From Triatoma infestans (lineage: Eukaryota > Arthropoda > Insecta > Hemiptera > Reduviidae): a DNA stretch of 64,000 nucleotides. The notes under the pieces are model-generated. The model was not told the origin of the DNA. It ran no database searches and saw only the letters and a program-made list of their open reading frames with translations. The translations under genes were made by a program, and so were the position numbers. The stretch spans positions 1-64,000 of the forward strand of contig JAAEAF010003809.1 in NCBI GenBank assembly GCA_011037195.1. Reading direction: 5' to 3'. Shown one piece after another: positions 46,373-57,617 of this stretch (its first letter is position 1; every line of letters begins with the position of its first letter).

Positions 46373-47240
46373 ATGAACAGCAGTGTCGCCAACGTAGTAG
46401 CAACCCATCATTTACACTGCGACACCATGATTAGACCATTAACCGCTAGGTCTGCAAACGCCCTTTTTCAAGGCCATGACAACGCCCTACTGAAAGCTTG
46501 CTTTTGGAATGCAGGCGGATTGACTTCTGACAAGTTCATCGAACTGAAAGCTATTATTACTAAAGGAGACTTTGATATATATGGAATAGTTGAGGCAGGA
46601 GCCTCGACAGACAGCCCTCAGCATTTTCAATTGCCTGGCTATCAGACTTTTGTCCTCCCAAGAGCAAGGCAAGTGGCTTCCGGCATTATAGTGGAGGTAA
46701 AGACCTCATTAGTGGCCAGGTTTAATATAGCCAAGGAAATCCTAATGATATCCTCTATGGTGACTTAAATGCTCTCTCCACTAAATGGAATTATCCCCCT
46801 ACCTCTGCTGTCGGGCAAATATTTGAAGATTTTGTAGATGCTAATCCAGTAATTTTTCTGGATAAAGAGGAGAAAAGTGGAACCTTTATCTCTCACAATG
46901 GAACATGCAGCCACCCAGATATAATCCTGATCCATCCATCCATGGAAAATGAAGTAAGACACAATGTTTCACATGCCCCAGGTAGCATAGGACACAAAAT
47001 TCTTAACGTTGCTATAATGCAAAGAAGGCCTATAAATGATGTCCCTAACAAAGCTGTTTGGAACCTTAAAAAAGCAAATTGGAATCTATACACTAAGTTG
47101 TCTGATGAGCATGTAGACGAGAGTATCTGCTGGAATAACGTCGATCGTTCTTATAAGAAAATTCGTCATAAGGCTATTCCCAGAGGACGAGTCAAACGAT
47201 ACACCCCATTCTGGAACGAAAAACTCCAAAAATTGAGTTA
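46373..47240 (+). pseudogene. LINE endonuclease domain, internally deleted
   Basis: 46373-46768 encodes an N-terminal part with ALLKACFWNAGGLTSDKF (the usual N-x-x-G motif), DFDIYGIVEAG (catalytic Glu region, normally ETW/ETH) and LPGYQTFVLPRARQVASGI. Near 46757 the frame changes and jumps straight to YGDLNALSTKWN (normally GDFNA), so roughly 50 residues of the fold are missing. The part ends with GTCSHPDIILIHPS, NEVRHNVSHAPGSIGHKIL (the SDH-like end, here with an H) and a linker, stop at 47239-47241. Confidence 0.75.
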
Positions 47241-47399
47241 AGAGAGAACTTTGAATCCCAGGAGATAGGCAGGAGCTACAGAGAGCAGCTGCAAAACTGA
47301 GGAAAGAGATTAAAGAGGCGAAGGGCAACTCTTACAGAACATTTCTCGAGGAACTTGACTATCGTAAGGATGGGGTTCAGGCTCACCAGTTCCTCTCGA

Positions 47400-48596
47400 A
47401 GCTGAATTGCCAAGCAAAAGTCCTCCAGTGATTACTCCTTCAGGGAAAATGCTTACCTCCAAAAGGGATATAGCTAACTACTTTAAATGACGCGATGGGT
47501 AAAATGCAACCCCAAAAAAGCGCAGGCGCTGACGAAATTTTTCACGAATTCATCACTCACCTGGGCACTAAGGCTAGAGAAGCAATCCTCAGGTTTCTGA
47601 ATATAGTATGGAAGCTGGGCATCCCAAGCGAGTGGCGTAAAGCTGAAATCATCCCCATTTCCAAAAAAGGGAAAACTCCCGACTATCCGGAAAACTGTTG
47701 AAAGTGTGTTTTCCAAACTTTTTGAACGTCTGCTTCTGGAGGGGTTGGAAGTATCTTGGACGTGAGGAAGCTAATTTCTGGCAAGCAGGCTGGTTTTCGC
47801 AAGCACAGGAAAACCATAGAACACGTTGCGTATCTGTCGCAAGAAATAAAAAATGGCTTCAATAGAAACAAAGCACGGTGGCCGTTTTTATAGACTTAAA
47901 GGCAGCTTTTGACAGAGTCTGGAGAAGTGGACTCCTCCAAAAAATTAGGAGAGCCGGTATAACCGGAAATATGTACAGAAACCTTTATTTTTTCCTGTCT
48001 CAAAGGTTTATCCGGGTCAGGTATCACAACAACGTTTCCCGATACAAACAGACCAGGCAAGGAGTTCCACAAGGTTCAGTCTTGAGCCCCACATTGTTCA
48101 GTATTATGATTAATGATGCCGTGTCAGCTTTAGAAAGCATCCCAGGAATAAGAACCCTGCTTTATGCGGATGACCTGGTAGTGTGGGCCACAAGTAGTAA
48201 TCTCAGGGCTGTGGAGGACTGCCTGAACGGATCAATGTTGGTGTTATAGGATTGGGTATGAGACAACTCCTTCGAAGTCAGTACTACGAAACCCATGTTC
48301 CAGGTGTTTACCTTGTCAACCAAGAGACAAGACATCTGTATAAAATATAATGAAGCTCCCTTATCACGAACGGACTCAGCAACGTATCTCGGGGTTGCAT
48401 TGGACAATAGATTGACGTGGAAGAATCACATAGAGAAGTTAGCTCAACAGGGAGAAAGCAGGCTTTTGAATCGACTAGCTGGTATCAGCTGGGGAGCAAG
48501 ACAAGATATATTAACGCTGACGTACAAAACATATATCAGACCCTCTTTAGAATATGGAGGTGAAGTATTACTTACGGCCACCGAAATGTCCTAAAG
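47400..48596 (+). pseudogene. LINE reverse transcriptase domain, frame-broken
   Basis: Pieces: KSAGADEIFHEFITHLG and AILRFLNIVWKLGIPSEWRK, AEIIPISKKGKTPDYPEN (47495-47701); GKQAGFRKHRKTIEHVAYLS (about 47785); VFIDLKAAFDRVWRSGLLQK with motif A (47878-48249), RQGVPQGSVLSPTLFSIMIN with motif B, and LYADDLVVW with motif C (YADD intact); then RTDSATYLGVALDNRLTWKN (48295-48594), the usual YLGVxLDxxLxW segment. The catalytic motifs A and C are preserved but the frame is split at about 47700, 47875 and 48250. Confidence 0.82.
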
Positions 48597-48599
48597 GCA

Positions 48600-49798
48600 C
48601 TGGATATTGTTCAAAATAAGGCCCTGCGACTGGTTACTGGAGGAGCTAAATCCACCTCTATTCCGGCTATGGAAATTCAGACTGGAGTGGAGCCACTAAG
48701 CTTCCGAAGGGAAATGGCTGCCATTAATATGTTTGAGAGAGTAAGGCGCTTGAGGATTGAACACGGGGACTCAGAAGAAACCTCCGCGCCTAGGTTAAAA
48801 ACCCAAAAGCTCCTAGCCGGTAAAGTTGAGGAAATAAGGGCACAAAACGGGCTTCAATCGGAAGCGAGGTTGGCTCTCCCGGACATCCTCTCTCTAAAAC
48901 AGAAACATGTGGCAGAATCCAAGCTGGATCTCCTTCAATCGGTAAATAAAGCCGACATCCCCGAATGGGAATTTCGCGCACTGGCTCAACAAACCATATG
49001 TACGCGTTACCCCGCTGAACAATGGCTGCATTTATACACAGATGGCTCTGCCCAATCAAGTAACAGTAATGCAGGGGCCGGAGTGTACTGTGAATCTTTC
49101 TCGATCTCTGCGCCGGTTGGTGCAAATTCCACAAATTTTGACGGAGAAGTCAAGGCCATTTCAATGGCTTTAATGGAAAAAGTACAACTCCACCTAAGTT
49201 AGTAATTTTTGTGAATTTCCAGGCGGCAATATTAGCAGTTTCCAGCAGGGATTATACGAACAGCAGGGAGATGATCGAGGCAAGGAAACATGTAGACAAG
49301 TTGATCTCAGGTGGATGCCATATGGTTCTGCAGTGGATTCCTGGCCACTGTGGCATTTTTGGGAACGACCAAGCTGACAAATTGGCGCGGCAAGGAGCGT
49401 TACAACAGCAGCCGCATCCACCTCTTCCACTCTCCTCTGCTAAACGCATCATAAAATCCCGAATGAAGGAGCTGGTAAGAGCAAGGCAGGTGAGCCAGGC
49501 TGAGGGAAAGTCATGGGAGAATCTCCTCGTTGCCCCCTTTCCACAAGCACTGCGCCGTGCTGAAATGGTCGCAGCCTTCAGGATGATGACGGGGCATGAT
49601 TTTTTGCAGGTCCACTTGTTCCGCATTGGAATAGTGGACAGCCCTAATTGTCCCCTGTGCGCGATTGAAGATATGGACGCCCAACACTTGCTTCGTTGTG
49701 CAGGTTTGGAAGATGTACAGAAGAATGATTTGGACGATTGCAAATACGCGAGCAGATTATATTGGGTTGCAAGGCGCCGAATGATGAGAAGTCAGTAA
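48600..49798 (+). pseudogene. LINE RNase H and zinc-knuckle tail
   Basis: 48669-49202 gives the linker and RNase H start: WLHLYTDGSAQSSNSNAGAG and FDGEVKAISMAL (first Asp and Glu present). After a stop at 49200-49202 the frame resumes with FVNFQAAILAV, where relatives have V-D-S-Q; the catalytic Asp is Asn here. VLQWIPGHCGIFGNDQADKL is the last motif. Next MTGHDFLQVHLFRIGIV and CPLCAIEDMDAQHLLRC, a CX2CX8HX3C knuckle, then SRLYWVARRRMM and stop at 49798. Confidence 0.82.
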
Positions 49799-49869
49799 GG
49801 GCGCGGGCATTATAAAAAAAAAACAAAAAAACTTGACAGAATATGCGTCCGCCCGTTGGAGGCGAAATC

Positions 49870-51040
49870 TGTTTGGTAAAGCGCATCGTTAGGTTAACCG
49901 ATTTTCTAAAAAATTTGGAATTTCAGCAATGCATTTAATATATCCTAATATTACATAAGATTTACATTGTACTGAAATGGCTTTTTACTTTCTCTTACTC
50001 CCTGGTAATTGGAAGTATTGCGATCGTGGCAAATTTTCGAAATTGATTTTTTACCGGAAAACAAGTTTTGAGGTCCCATGAGTTCGAAAAAAGATTTTTA
50101 ACGAATGGTCTGTATACGTGCGGTCTTTAATAGATTTTTTTAAAAATAAAATATCTCAAAAATGAAAAATCGCAGAATTCTCAAACTTGATGTTCCGTTT
50201 AGGTATATTGCCACCGCGCATTCGACGCGAAGGTTTCGGACAAAATCCATGAATGGTTCCAATGATTTTCTTAAACCTCATATACAGATGCATACATAAA
50301 CATCTATGTTTTGGTGTTGGTTAGGACCGCTGTTCAATTTACAACATAAACATCTATTTCTTATATCGCGCATTTATTTAAACATTTTCCCGGCAAAATT
50401 GATTTTTTGGGGGGTTCTGGGGGAACAGCACTTCAGTACAATAATTATGGTACTGTCACCATTGGTAATACTGCTACCTATATAATATAAATAAAGATTA
50501 GGAGCGTTGCTATTGAAAACAATCTGTTAATCGCGCGTGCGACTTTACAGAATAGTTTTTCCAAGTTTTTTGGAATTTCTCAAAAAAGACTATAAGTTCC
50601 TCTACTTTTTCCCCCCCTAACTTCTTCTTCCGGTTCCTAGGTTTTTAGGTAGGCGGATCTCGATCGCTCCTATGGTTAGGATGATTTGCGCTGGTGGTAG
50701 GAAGATATGTCACGCCTCATGTGACGTACTGTGTGATCTGCGGGCGGTGCTTATGTTTTGCTGCCAGTTAAATACACACCGACAATCCATTACAATATTA
50801 AGGTGTTTTCAACCTATTTCAAGAATTCCAAGTTTGCAAAAGATGTTCTTCAAGCTTGCAATACTGAGTGCACAGATAGAAAGCTATCATTTAACATTTT
50901 TTTCGGAAAGAAATTGATTTTTGGTGGTTGTAGGAAAGTGTAACGTCAGATATCGAATGCTATTAGAGTAAACTCAATTGGCGCTTTCTTCTGGACTAAT
51001 GAGGTCGTTTGAGTGTTTCACACTGATTTTTAATTTTTTC
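49870..51040 (+). repeat. CCGGAA-family repeat units
   Basis: Order: gttaaccgattttctaaaaa (minus-like edge), acttactttctcttactccc-type text at 49990 (ttttactttctcttactccc), gcgatcgtggcaaattttcg, ttaccggaaaacaagttttg (50050), cgcagaattctcaaacttga, atttaaacattttcccggca (50377), aaattgattttttggggggt, and a second unit to 50990. It ends with a hairpin relic, gagtgtttcacactgatttt at 51011. 51040-52040 is AT-rich with a (tc)n(ta)n microsatellite at 51227-51265 and no gene. Confidence 0.65.
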
Positions 51041-51227
51041 TAAGAAATATTTAGTAAAAGGTGGTTAAACATTGTTTTCAGTGAGTGAAGTAAAGTTTGT
51101 TTGTGAAATGTTTGTTAGGACAAGAGAATTTGTATAGTTAGAATAGGCGAAAAGTCGCCCTAAAGAGGGCCTACCAGCAGATATGTAGGTGTATAAAATT
51201 AGTTATAATGGCCGCTTGCTTTGTGTA

Positions 51228-51265
<38 letters not shown>

Positions 51266-52049
51266 TTATTTTCAAGTGTTTTGTTTCAACCAGTTTCCAT
51301 GGCTTGTGGTATATAGTACACCATACGAGAAAGATATAAAGTCTACCTCCACACGCTACCGGCTGTACTGTTACCAGAATACCTTCAACCAAGTCTCTCT
51401 CCCTCTTCTATTCTCCCCCACCCCCAACCAAGGGGGTGCTAATTAGAAACAAACATACATACAATCCCCCAAACATATATATATATACATACACCAAAAC
51501 CAGTTGAACATAACTCTGTTATGCAAGTTTTATGTATATATATATATATATGTATATATGTATATAAACTTCCTTTCAAATACAATTTATGCCATTACTC
51601 TTCAATTCCCGCCATAAAAATAACCGCCAAAAATGTTTATTTCTATAAATTATTGTTCCTTACAATCAATGATTATTCATTTTTACTTCATCAGTTTTAC
51701 AAACTTGCTTATTAAATCAACATTAATATTATGACAAAATATGATGGTTAAAATTAAATGGAAAACGTCCTTAATTTGTAATAAACACTTTATTATATAA
51801 TATACGGAGCTTTATCAAGTGCAGCCAGGTCATTTTCAAGATAACACTTAACTGGATCAGAACAACATGGCATACAGGAATACTGATTTACATTTAGAAC
51901 AATCTGCCATGTTCTGATTACAGTTGATTGTTATCATGAAAATGACCGAGATTTATCTCGATAACGGTACCGGCGGATTTCTTTAAACCTGATGTACTAA
52001 TACTTATATAAAGTCCAGCTTTAACCTATTAATTGCAGGTCTTTACCGT
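51041..52049. other. Intergenic DNA with microsatellites
   Basis: A (tc)n(ta)n compound microsatellite lies at about 51227-51265 and (ta/gt)n tracts at 51476-51492 and 51530-51568. No gene or named repeat is recognised. Confidence 0.5.
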
Positions 52050-52170
52050 AGTATAATCCTCAGAGCATCAGAGATATTTTCTGTGATAGCCTGCTTCTTT
52101 TTGTGATCATCGACTGGTCGCATCATCAGGATGCTTTTTGTCAGTGTAATAACATACATTTGCATAGAGC
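52050..52170 (-). repeat. Dispersed repeat, copy 2 of the 'atcctgatgatg' family
   Basis: On the minus strand it matches 44200-44325 (aaagcatcctgatgatgcga, cacaaaaagaagcaggctat, aaaatatctctgatgctctg). The hammerhead-like core is lost: stem II and GAAA are deleted between ctgatgatgcga and tgatcac. Confidence 0.65.
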
Positions 52171-52229
52171 AAATTTAGTTGATACACTCCAACCAACCAC
52201 AACTACTATATAGTATAATCCTGCTTAGC

Positions 52230-53160
52230 ACTAGAAAAGCCTCCAGGAATGGATATGGTAAGTGGAGAAATTGTCCGGAAAAATGAGAATGTTATAAGCC
52301 AGTTCCTGCTTGACCTTTTCAATGGATGCCTGAGACTGGGATACTTTCCCAGTCAATGGAAACAGAGCTTGTCAAAGTATCATATAAAAATGGGAACAAG
52401 CCCACAGATAATGCAAAGTCGTATCGATTGATACAACTCCTACCCGTTTTTGGGAAACTGCTGGAGAAACTGATTATAATAAGATTGAAAAGCTTTATCA
52501 ATTTCAGCTCCAGGCAGTATAGGTTTGTATCGGGAAGATGCGATATCTAATATCGCAATATGAATTAGTGCGTGGCAGTGGGCACAAATACATCCTCTCT
52601 GTATTCCTGAACGTAGCTGGGGCCTTTGATAATGTTTGGTGTCCGACCGTTTTGGAGTCACTCAGGAGAAGAGATTGTCCGCCAGATCTTCTGAAATTGA
52701 TTCAAAGTTACCTCACCCAAAGGGTGGGGATACTAGTGACTCAGGGCGGTGAGATTTTAAGGTCAATAAAAGGTTGTCCGCAGGGCTCGGTGGTGTGGCC
52801 GTTCCTGTGGAACCTAATTATGGATGAGTTGCTCGATCATAATATAGAGAATATGATTATTGTGATTCGGTTGGATACGCTGATGAACTCGCAATAGTTG
52901 TCCATAGAGATTCTCGTCGGGAATTAGAGGAGCATGCCAGCGCTGTAGTGTCTCGGATAAAGAATTGGTGTCAAGGGGAGTAGCTACAGATTTCGTTGAG
53001 AAGTCTAAAGTAATGTTAATGAAAGGCAAGCTTCATCCCAGTCGTCCTCCCTGGATCAGGGTGGACAAACAAAGTGGGTCCATGTAACCCAGTTTGAGTA
53101 CCTAGGCCCACTATGTTTGAAGGATTTAACAATTGGGCCCTATGAGTAGAAAGGTTCTCG
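52230..53160 (+). pseudogene. R1-like LINE reverse transcriptase relic
   Basis: Pieces in order: YRLIQLLPVFGKLLEKLII and SRQYRFVSGRCDI (52326-52550); ILSVFLNVAGAFDNVWCP, RRRDCPPDLLKLIQSYL and GCPQGSVVWPFLWNLIMDEL (52538-52897); then, in another frame, GYADELAIVVHRDSRRELEE. Motif A has FLN where a catalytic Asp is expected (FLD), and motif C reads YADE where YADD is expected. With several frameshifts and no other domain, it is a dead fragment of an element distinct from that at 46.4-49.8 kb. Confidence 0.75.
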
Positions 53161-54040
53161 AAACAATGTGACTCTAATAGGCGGCTGAATTTCACGGCGG
53201 TCGCCCGAGCACGGTGGTTAAGAATTCCATTGTGATTACTTACTGGCCAATCGTAAATAGTTATTTGTGAAACTTATTTTTTTTTTTATAATTCAGTCTT
53301 CAACATTTGTCCATCCTCCGGATTGTGGTTAATTTGAGATGGTTAAAATTTAATGGTTAATTTAGAGCTTAAAATTTGTTAATGGTAGGTGATTTTATTT
53401 TTTCGATTATTTTCTTCTATTTTCTTTCTTGGACTTCCGAAGTTGACGACAAACAAAAAAAAAACCAGGCTATAAAGGTGGATTTTTGCCAGCGAAATAT
53501 TCTGAATAAAATAATTGGTTGAACCGTACAGTTGCTATATTCGATAACAATCCATTAATCTAATAAGAAACTTGGTCAAATTATTTGTTGAAAAGAAAAT
53601 GGTTGTCTTGAATTACCCAGAATCTGGTATTGACGGGTGTTCCTCGGAGGAATAGAGTCTATTAAAGAACCAGTTTAATTACCAAGAAGTATTAACGAAG
53701 TCGGACCTCCAGAATAGTTTCTCTGTTCCAGGTATAGTGAGACGAAATAGAAACCCGAGGTCATACTAAGTTGATAAAGTAAGTTATACTGATGTTACAT
53801 TAGTGATGACGTTATAGTTTACTTTGTTACTTGTTGTAAACCAAGTATCTACTAAGTCATGCTTCATAGTGCTTGAACTATGTCATTCGCGCAGTATGTC
53901 GACACTGTTTATATTATAATATATGGGTCTAGTAATTTATAAAAAATTCTGTTGTAAAACACTAAATTGACAAATTTTCTACAAACTTATAATTTTTATT
54001 GTTTATTTATTCCAATTTTATTACACCAATGGGAGAATGT
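53160..54040. other. Intergenic DNA, nothing recognised
   Basis: Contains poly(T) at 53278-53287 and poly(A) at 53455-53465. No gene or named repeat. Confidence 0.4.
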
Positions 54041-54295
54041 AACTTAATAAAATGAATTTCTCAAGGGAAGCATACACCCCCCTCCACAATCTCTTTAAAC
54101 GAGCTTTCTCGGAAAAAATTCCCAATAAAAGTGATAGGTCTCGGTATTCATGGTAAGTGTAGCAAATTTGATGGGATCCGTCGATATTTGTTATGGATAA
54201 AATCGTAGAAAACTGAGACAACTTCAGTAAAAACGCACTTCCAGTCAACCAACTTTCTTCACACTTAGAATTTTGACAAAATATTTTTAAAAAAA
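54040..54295 (-). repeat. CCGGAA-family repeat unit
   Basis: Minus-orientation unit: ctttctcggaaaaaattccc, aataaaagtgataggtctcg, a shortened atcgtagaaaactg, cgcacttccagtcaaccaac. It is joined directly to the SINE that follows, which inserted into or next to it. Confidence 0.6.
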
Positions 54296-54545
54296 TCCTA
54301 TTGCGCAACAGCCCATGAAGGAGGGCCAAGGCTTGCCAGACGGTGATTTGAGTAGGTGGCGCCTGTGTAAGCACTCCTCAGTTCCTATGCCGTTTAGTTG
54401 CGGCCTTCGCTACTTAGGGCGCTACTAACTGCAGCTTCCCACTTTTTATCACGATGCTGGGTCAATACCGCTTTGCCCTCACGGGAATCGAACCTTGAAT
54501 TCTCGCACGAAAGGCGATGCGCTAGCCTCTAGACCAACGCGTGAG
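54296..54545 (-). mobile_element. tRNA-derived SINE, second family
   Basis: Minus strand: tcacgcgttggtctagaggc as A-box region, catcgcctttcgtgcgagaa, B-box ggttcgattcccgtgaggg, then a body unlike the main family (gggaagctgcagttagtagc, gcataggaactgaggagtgc, ctggcaagccttggccctcc). Only one copy is in the window, so the 3' end near 54296 is approximate. Confidence 0.65.
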
Positions 54546-55985
54546 TACAACATATATAAATCTAATTAATATTATTTAGATGATAGAATTGTATAATAAA
54601 CTATAATGGCCTTTTAGAAGAAAACATAACCCCGCCTCCATATCAGGACGGCCTTATAGAATTCATTCCTAAATATTCCCTTCTTCTCAGAGCTAGCTCA
54701 ATTTTGCTTCAACAAAATTCCATTCCAAACTCAATTGTCACCATAAACCTCTGATCCAGAATATATGTCCACCAGAAGATTTCCCACAAATCCTCGTGGA
54801 GGCTGAAGCGGCGGTATCCACCATCCATCTAAATAATGCTGCTGTGAAAGTTGCCATAATGGCAAACTAACGGCTTCCATCATTGAATGTTCGTCGTTTA
54901 TACCTCTCAAGTAATATATACATATGTATAGATGACTATTACATACATGTACATATATACATACATTATTTACACAAAATACCTTCTCATCACTTTTGCT
55001 TGTTGAACATTGCATACAGTTGCAATATAAATTTTAAAAAAACATGAAAAATTTGACTATATTCCCTATATACTTTATATACCTGTATTTTTTAATTATA
55101 CGTATTTTTTCCTTTATATCTGTTTATTACTTTTTTATTATACATCCTATCGTAACTCTCAAACACCAACCCTACGAGACCCCTTTGGAAAACAAGTCCT
55201 TGACTTAAAATTACTAATCGATTTAATTAATAATTAATTAATTATTAACGTTTATAATTTAATTATCCCCCCTCAATATATTACATTACATATGACATCT
55301 CTTTTGGAAAATGATGTGCCTGTGTTGAAGTGAATTGGAGAGATTGGCTGTATAAATTAATACTGGGAATTCATTTCAGCGAAATGTATTTAATTGTATA
55401 ATTAATGAAAATTTGAATAATAATAAATATTGATAATGTCATAAACATAATATGATTAAATATAAAATTTCTTTTAACTGGGATTAATGTTAGCGATGCA
55501 ACGTTTGTGTCACTAATTGCCTCAATTATTTTTTTGTACAAAACTGGGCGCCATTGAAATTAAATTAGGTGGCTTTAATAATAAGTTTCAAGTAATAGTC
55601 ACACTGATGAAAATGCGGTTAGCGAATAGGTTCGCGAAAACATTGAAATTGTAAATGATAACTTAACATATCCATGATAAGTTAAAGAATGTTCAAATAA
55701 AGAAAAGGGGTACAAAAGCATTACAAGTAAATTTTAAAAATTAGGCTAAAACAGTAATAAAGCGAATGTCCACAAAGTTTAATCTGTGAATGCTAATCCT
55801 TGCGCATTGTTATATAAATCTAAGGTGAAAAAGGCGAAAAGTATCTGTGTCCATAAAAGTAGGTTTTTTCTAGATTGTAAACTATTTTTGGCATTATATA
55901 TTACGAGTATATACGAGTACCGTATATTGTTTCTTATCTATTTCATCAACAAAATTGATAAATATCCAATACAAACACAACTCAG
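54546..55985. other. Intergenic DNA, no gene
   Basis: 54560-54700 looks like the rest of the CCGGAA unit interrupted by the SINE (tctaattaatattatttaga, atggccttttagaagaaaac). The rest is AT-rich and unassigned. Confidence 0.45.
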
Positions 55986-55987
55986 TC

Positions 55988-56340
55988 TTTTTTTTTTTTT
56001 TTTTTTTTTATGGGATTGGCTTTCGCCATACAGCCAGCTCCATCTATGTGTGATTCTCTGTTTATTTACCTTCTAATAAAATTTAATCTCTTACTAAAAG
56101 TTGTACCTCTTGCGTCTTTCGTTATCCCATTCAACCATTCATACTACACACTCATACGATGCCGGGGTGCCAATCCCGGCTCAGCCCGCCCACCAATAGC
56201 GGTGGCTCCCATTTATATACAATATTTACATTATGTACATCGTGCAGAAAGACGGTCTGCACGACAGAAGTCGCCACCTCTGGCCGGCATTGGTCCCCCG
56301 CACCTCAATCATACAAAACGTGCATATATGACTAACCTAA
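55988..56340 (-). mobile_element. Possible 3' end of a retroposon with long poly(A)
   Basis: A 22-base T run at about 55989-56010 is the complement of a poly(A) tail. Reading minus-strand upstream of it are ggcgaaagccaatcccataa, a moderately GC-rich piece and gcgggctgagccgggattgg at about 56170-56190. This fits the 3' UTR of a LINE or SINE on the minus strand, but no second copy or coding part is seen. Confidence 0.35.
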
Positions 56341-56581
56341 GCGAACATATTCATGCCAATAATTACATTTATTCTCATAAATACTTTCATACTAATACAT
56401 CTGAACATCTGAATTAACTCGCTAAACCTACCTTTACTCTCCATAAGTAAATAAATAAATATATCGGGTGTCCCAAAAGGTACTTTACAACTTCACAACG
56501 CAATAACTTGAATTGTAATTGATGTACAGAAACTAACTTTAGTTTATCTAATGCTCCATCTCATAAAGTTTTTTTCCTTGT

Positions 56582-57574
56582 TTAGTCCACTTCAATATGC
56601 GCACCTCTTGTGGCACGTACGATATCTAATCGGTATTCAACTTCCATCCACACTCGCCGTAACATGTGTTCATCAACAGTGGCAATGGCATCGGTGATTC
56701 TGTTCTTCAGATCGTTGATATCATTGACAGGAGTACGATAAACTTTGTCTTTAACGTAACCCCAGAGAAAAAAGTCTAAGGGTGTCATGTCAGGGGACCT
56801 AGGAGGCCAGGAAATGGGGCCACCTCTTCCAATCCAACGTTGCGGAAAGGTGACGTCCAGGACCTCTCTCACGTTAAGAGCCCAATGTGGTGGTGCACCA
56901 TCTTGCTGAAAAAAGACTGTTGGTTGTCGATCAGCTAATTGAGGTATCAGATACATCTGCAGCATGTCAAGGTAATTGGTACCATTAACTGTGTTTTCTG
57001 CAAAAAAGAATGGTCCAATAATGCGATCAATCATGACACAACACCACACATTAACTTTGGGGCTATCACGCACCACTTCTCTCAAAGCATGTGGGTTTAC
57101 TGACCCCCAGATGCGGACATTGTGTGTATTGACTCTTCCACACACATGAAAAGTCGATTCATCGGAGAAAGCCACATTATTAAGGAAATTGTTATCCTCT
57201 TCCACCCGTGTCAGAATTTCCACAGCAAATTGCATGCGCTTCGGTCTATCATTTGGTTCAAGTGCCTGCAGTAATTGCAGACGAAATGGGTACAACTGAA
57301 GACGTTTTCGGAGTACCCTGTGCACTGTTGTGCGAGGGATTTGCAGTTCCTGTGAGGCCCTTCGAATCGACTTCTGTGGCGAACGCTGGAAAGCTACACG
57401 TATGCGTTCGACGTCTGCATCACTCGTTCCGGGCCGGCCAGTATGAGGCTTTACATCAACACAGCCTGTCTCCATGAAGTTGTTGTACCACTTTCTTATT
57501 GATGGTCGAGAGGGTGGATTCTTGTTAAATCGTGTCCTGAAGTTTCTCTGTCTGAATGTCAGATCTGGTTTCAA
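56582..57574 (-). CDS. Mariner-like DD41D transposase (N-terminus frameshifted)
   Basis: The 330-residue open frame has a helix-turn-helix region (PSIRKWYNNFMETGCV), a GRP motif at 46-48 (HTGRPGTSDADVERIR), a second HTH (SQELQIPRTTVHRVLR), and a DDE catalytic core: D138 in VAFSDESTF, D225 in FFQQDGAPPH and D267 in SPDMTPLDFFLWGYVKDKVY. There are 41 residues between the last two, the DD41D spacing of rosa/visitor-type elements. Upstream an ATG at 57617 (MASPQEKAQCVKWFIETR) is one frame off; relative to the expected register two bases are missing near 57575-57590. So the ORF starting at 57574 probably lacks its normal first 15 or so residues. Confidence 0.85.
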   Translation of the reverse strand: MKPDLTFRQRNFRTRFNKNPPSRPSIRKWYNNFMETGCVDVKPHTGRPGTSDADVERIRVAFQRSPQKSIRRASQELQIPRTTVHRVLRKRLQLYPFRLQLLQALEPNDRPKRMQFAVEILTRVEEDNNFLNNVAFSDESTFHVCGRVNTHNVRIWGSVNPHALREVVRDSPKVNVWCCVMIDRIIGPFFFAENTVNGTNYLDMLQMYLIPQLADRQPTVFFQQDGAPPHWALNVREVLDVTFPQRWIGRGGPISWPPRSPDMTPLDFFLWGYVKDKVYRTPVNDINDLKNRITDAIATVDEHMLRRVWMEVEYRLDIVRATRGAHIEVD

Positions 57575-57617
57575 TAAACCACTTCACACATTGTGCCTTT
57601 TCTTGTGGGGACGCCAT
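57575..57617 (-). pseudogene. Out-of-frame N-terminus of the mariner-like transposase
   Basis: ATG at 57617 (minus strand) begins MASPQEKAQCVKWFIETR, the typical start of this transposase type. The frame then runs into a stop after LQDTI. The switch to the long frame happens around the CAGACAGAGAAAC sequence, consistent with a 2-bp loss. Confidence 0.65.

Larger units (their letters stand above)
46373..49830 (+). mobile_element. I-type non-LTR retrotransposon, 5'-truncated and multiply broken
   Basis: A 3.4-kb stretch carries, in the right order for ORF2 of an I-like element, apurinic-type endonuclease, reverse transcriptase, RNase H and a C-terminal zinc knuckle, followed by an A-rich 3' end (49814-49830). 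ORF1 is absent. At least seven frameshifts or stops, an internal deletion in the endonuclease and a changed RNase H residue show it cannot be mobile. Presence of RNase H plus this knuckle puts it with I/R1-like groups and not with most jockey elements. Confidence 0.85.

Noticed and set aside
55786..56417. Open frames across the poly(T) tract
   Set aside because: They gain length from the homopolymer (Phe run) and from a retroposon-like end; no domain is visible.
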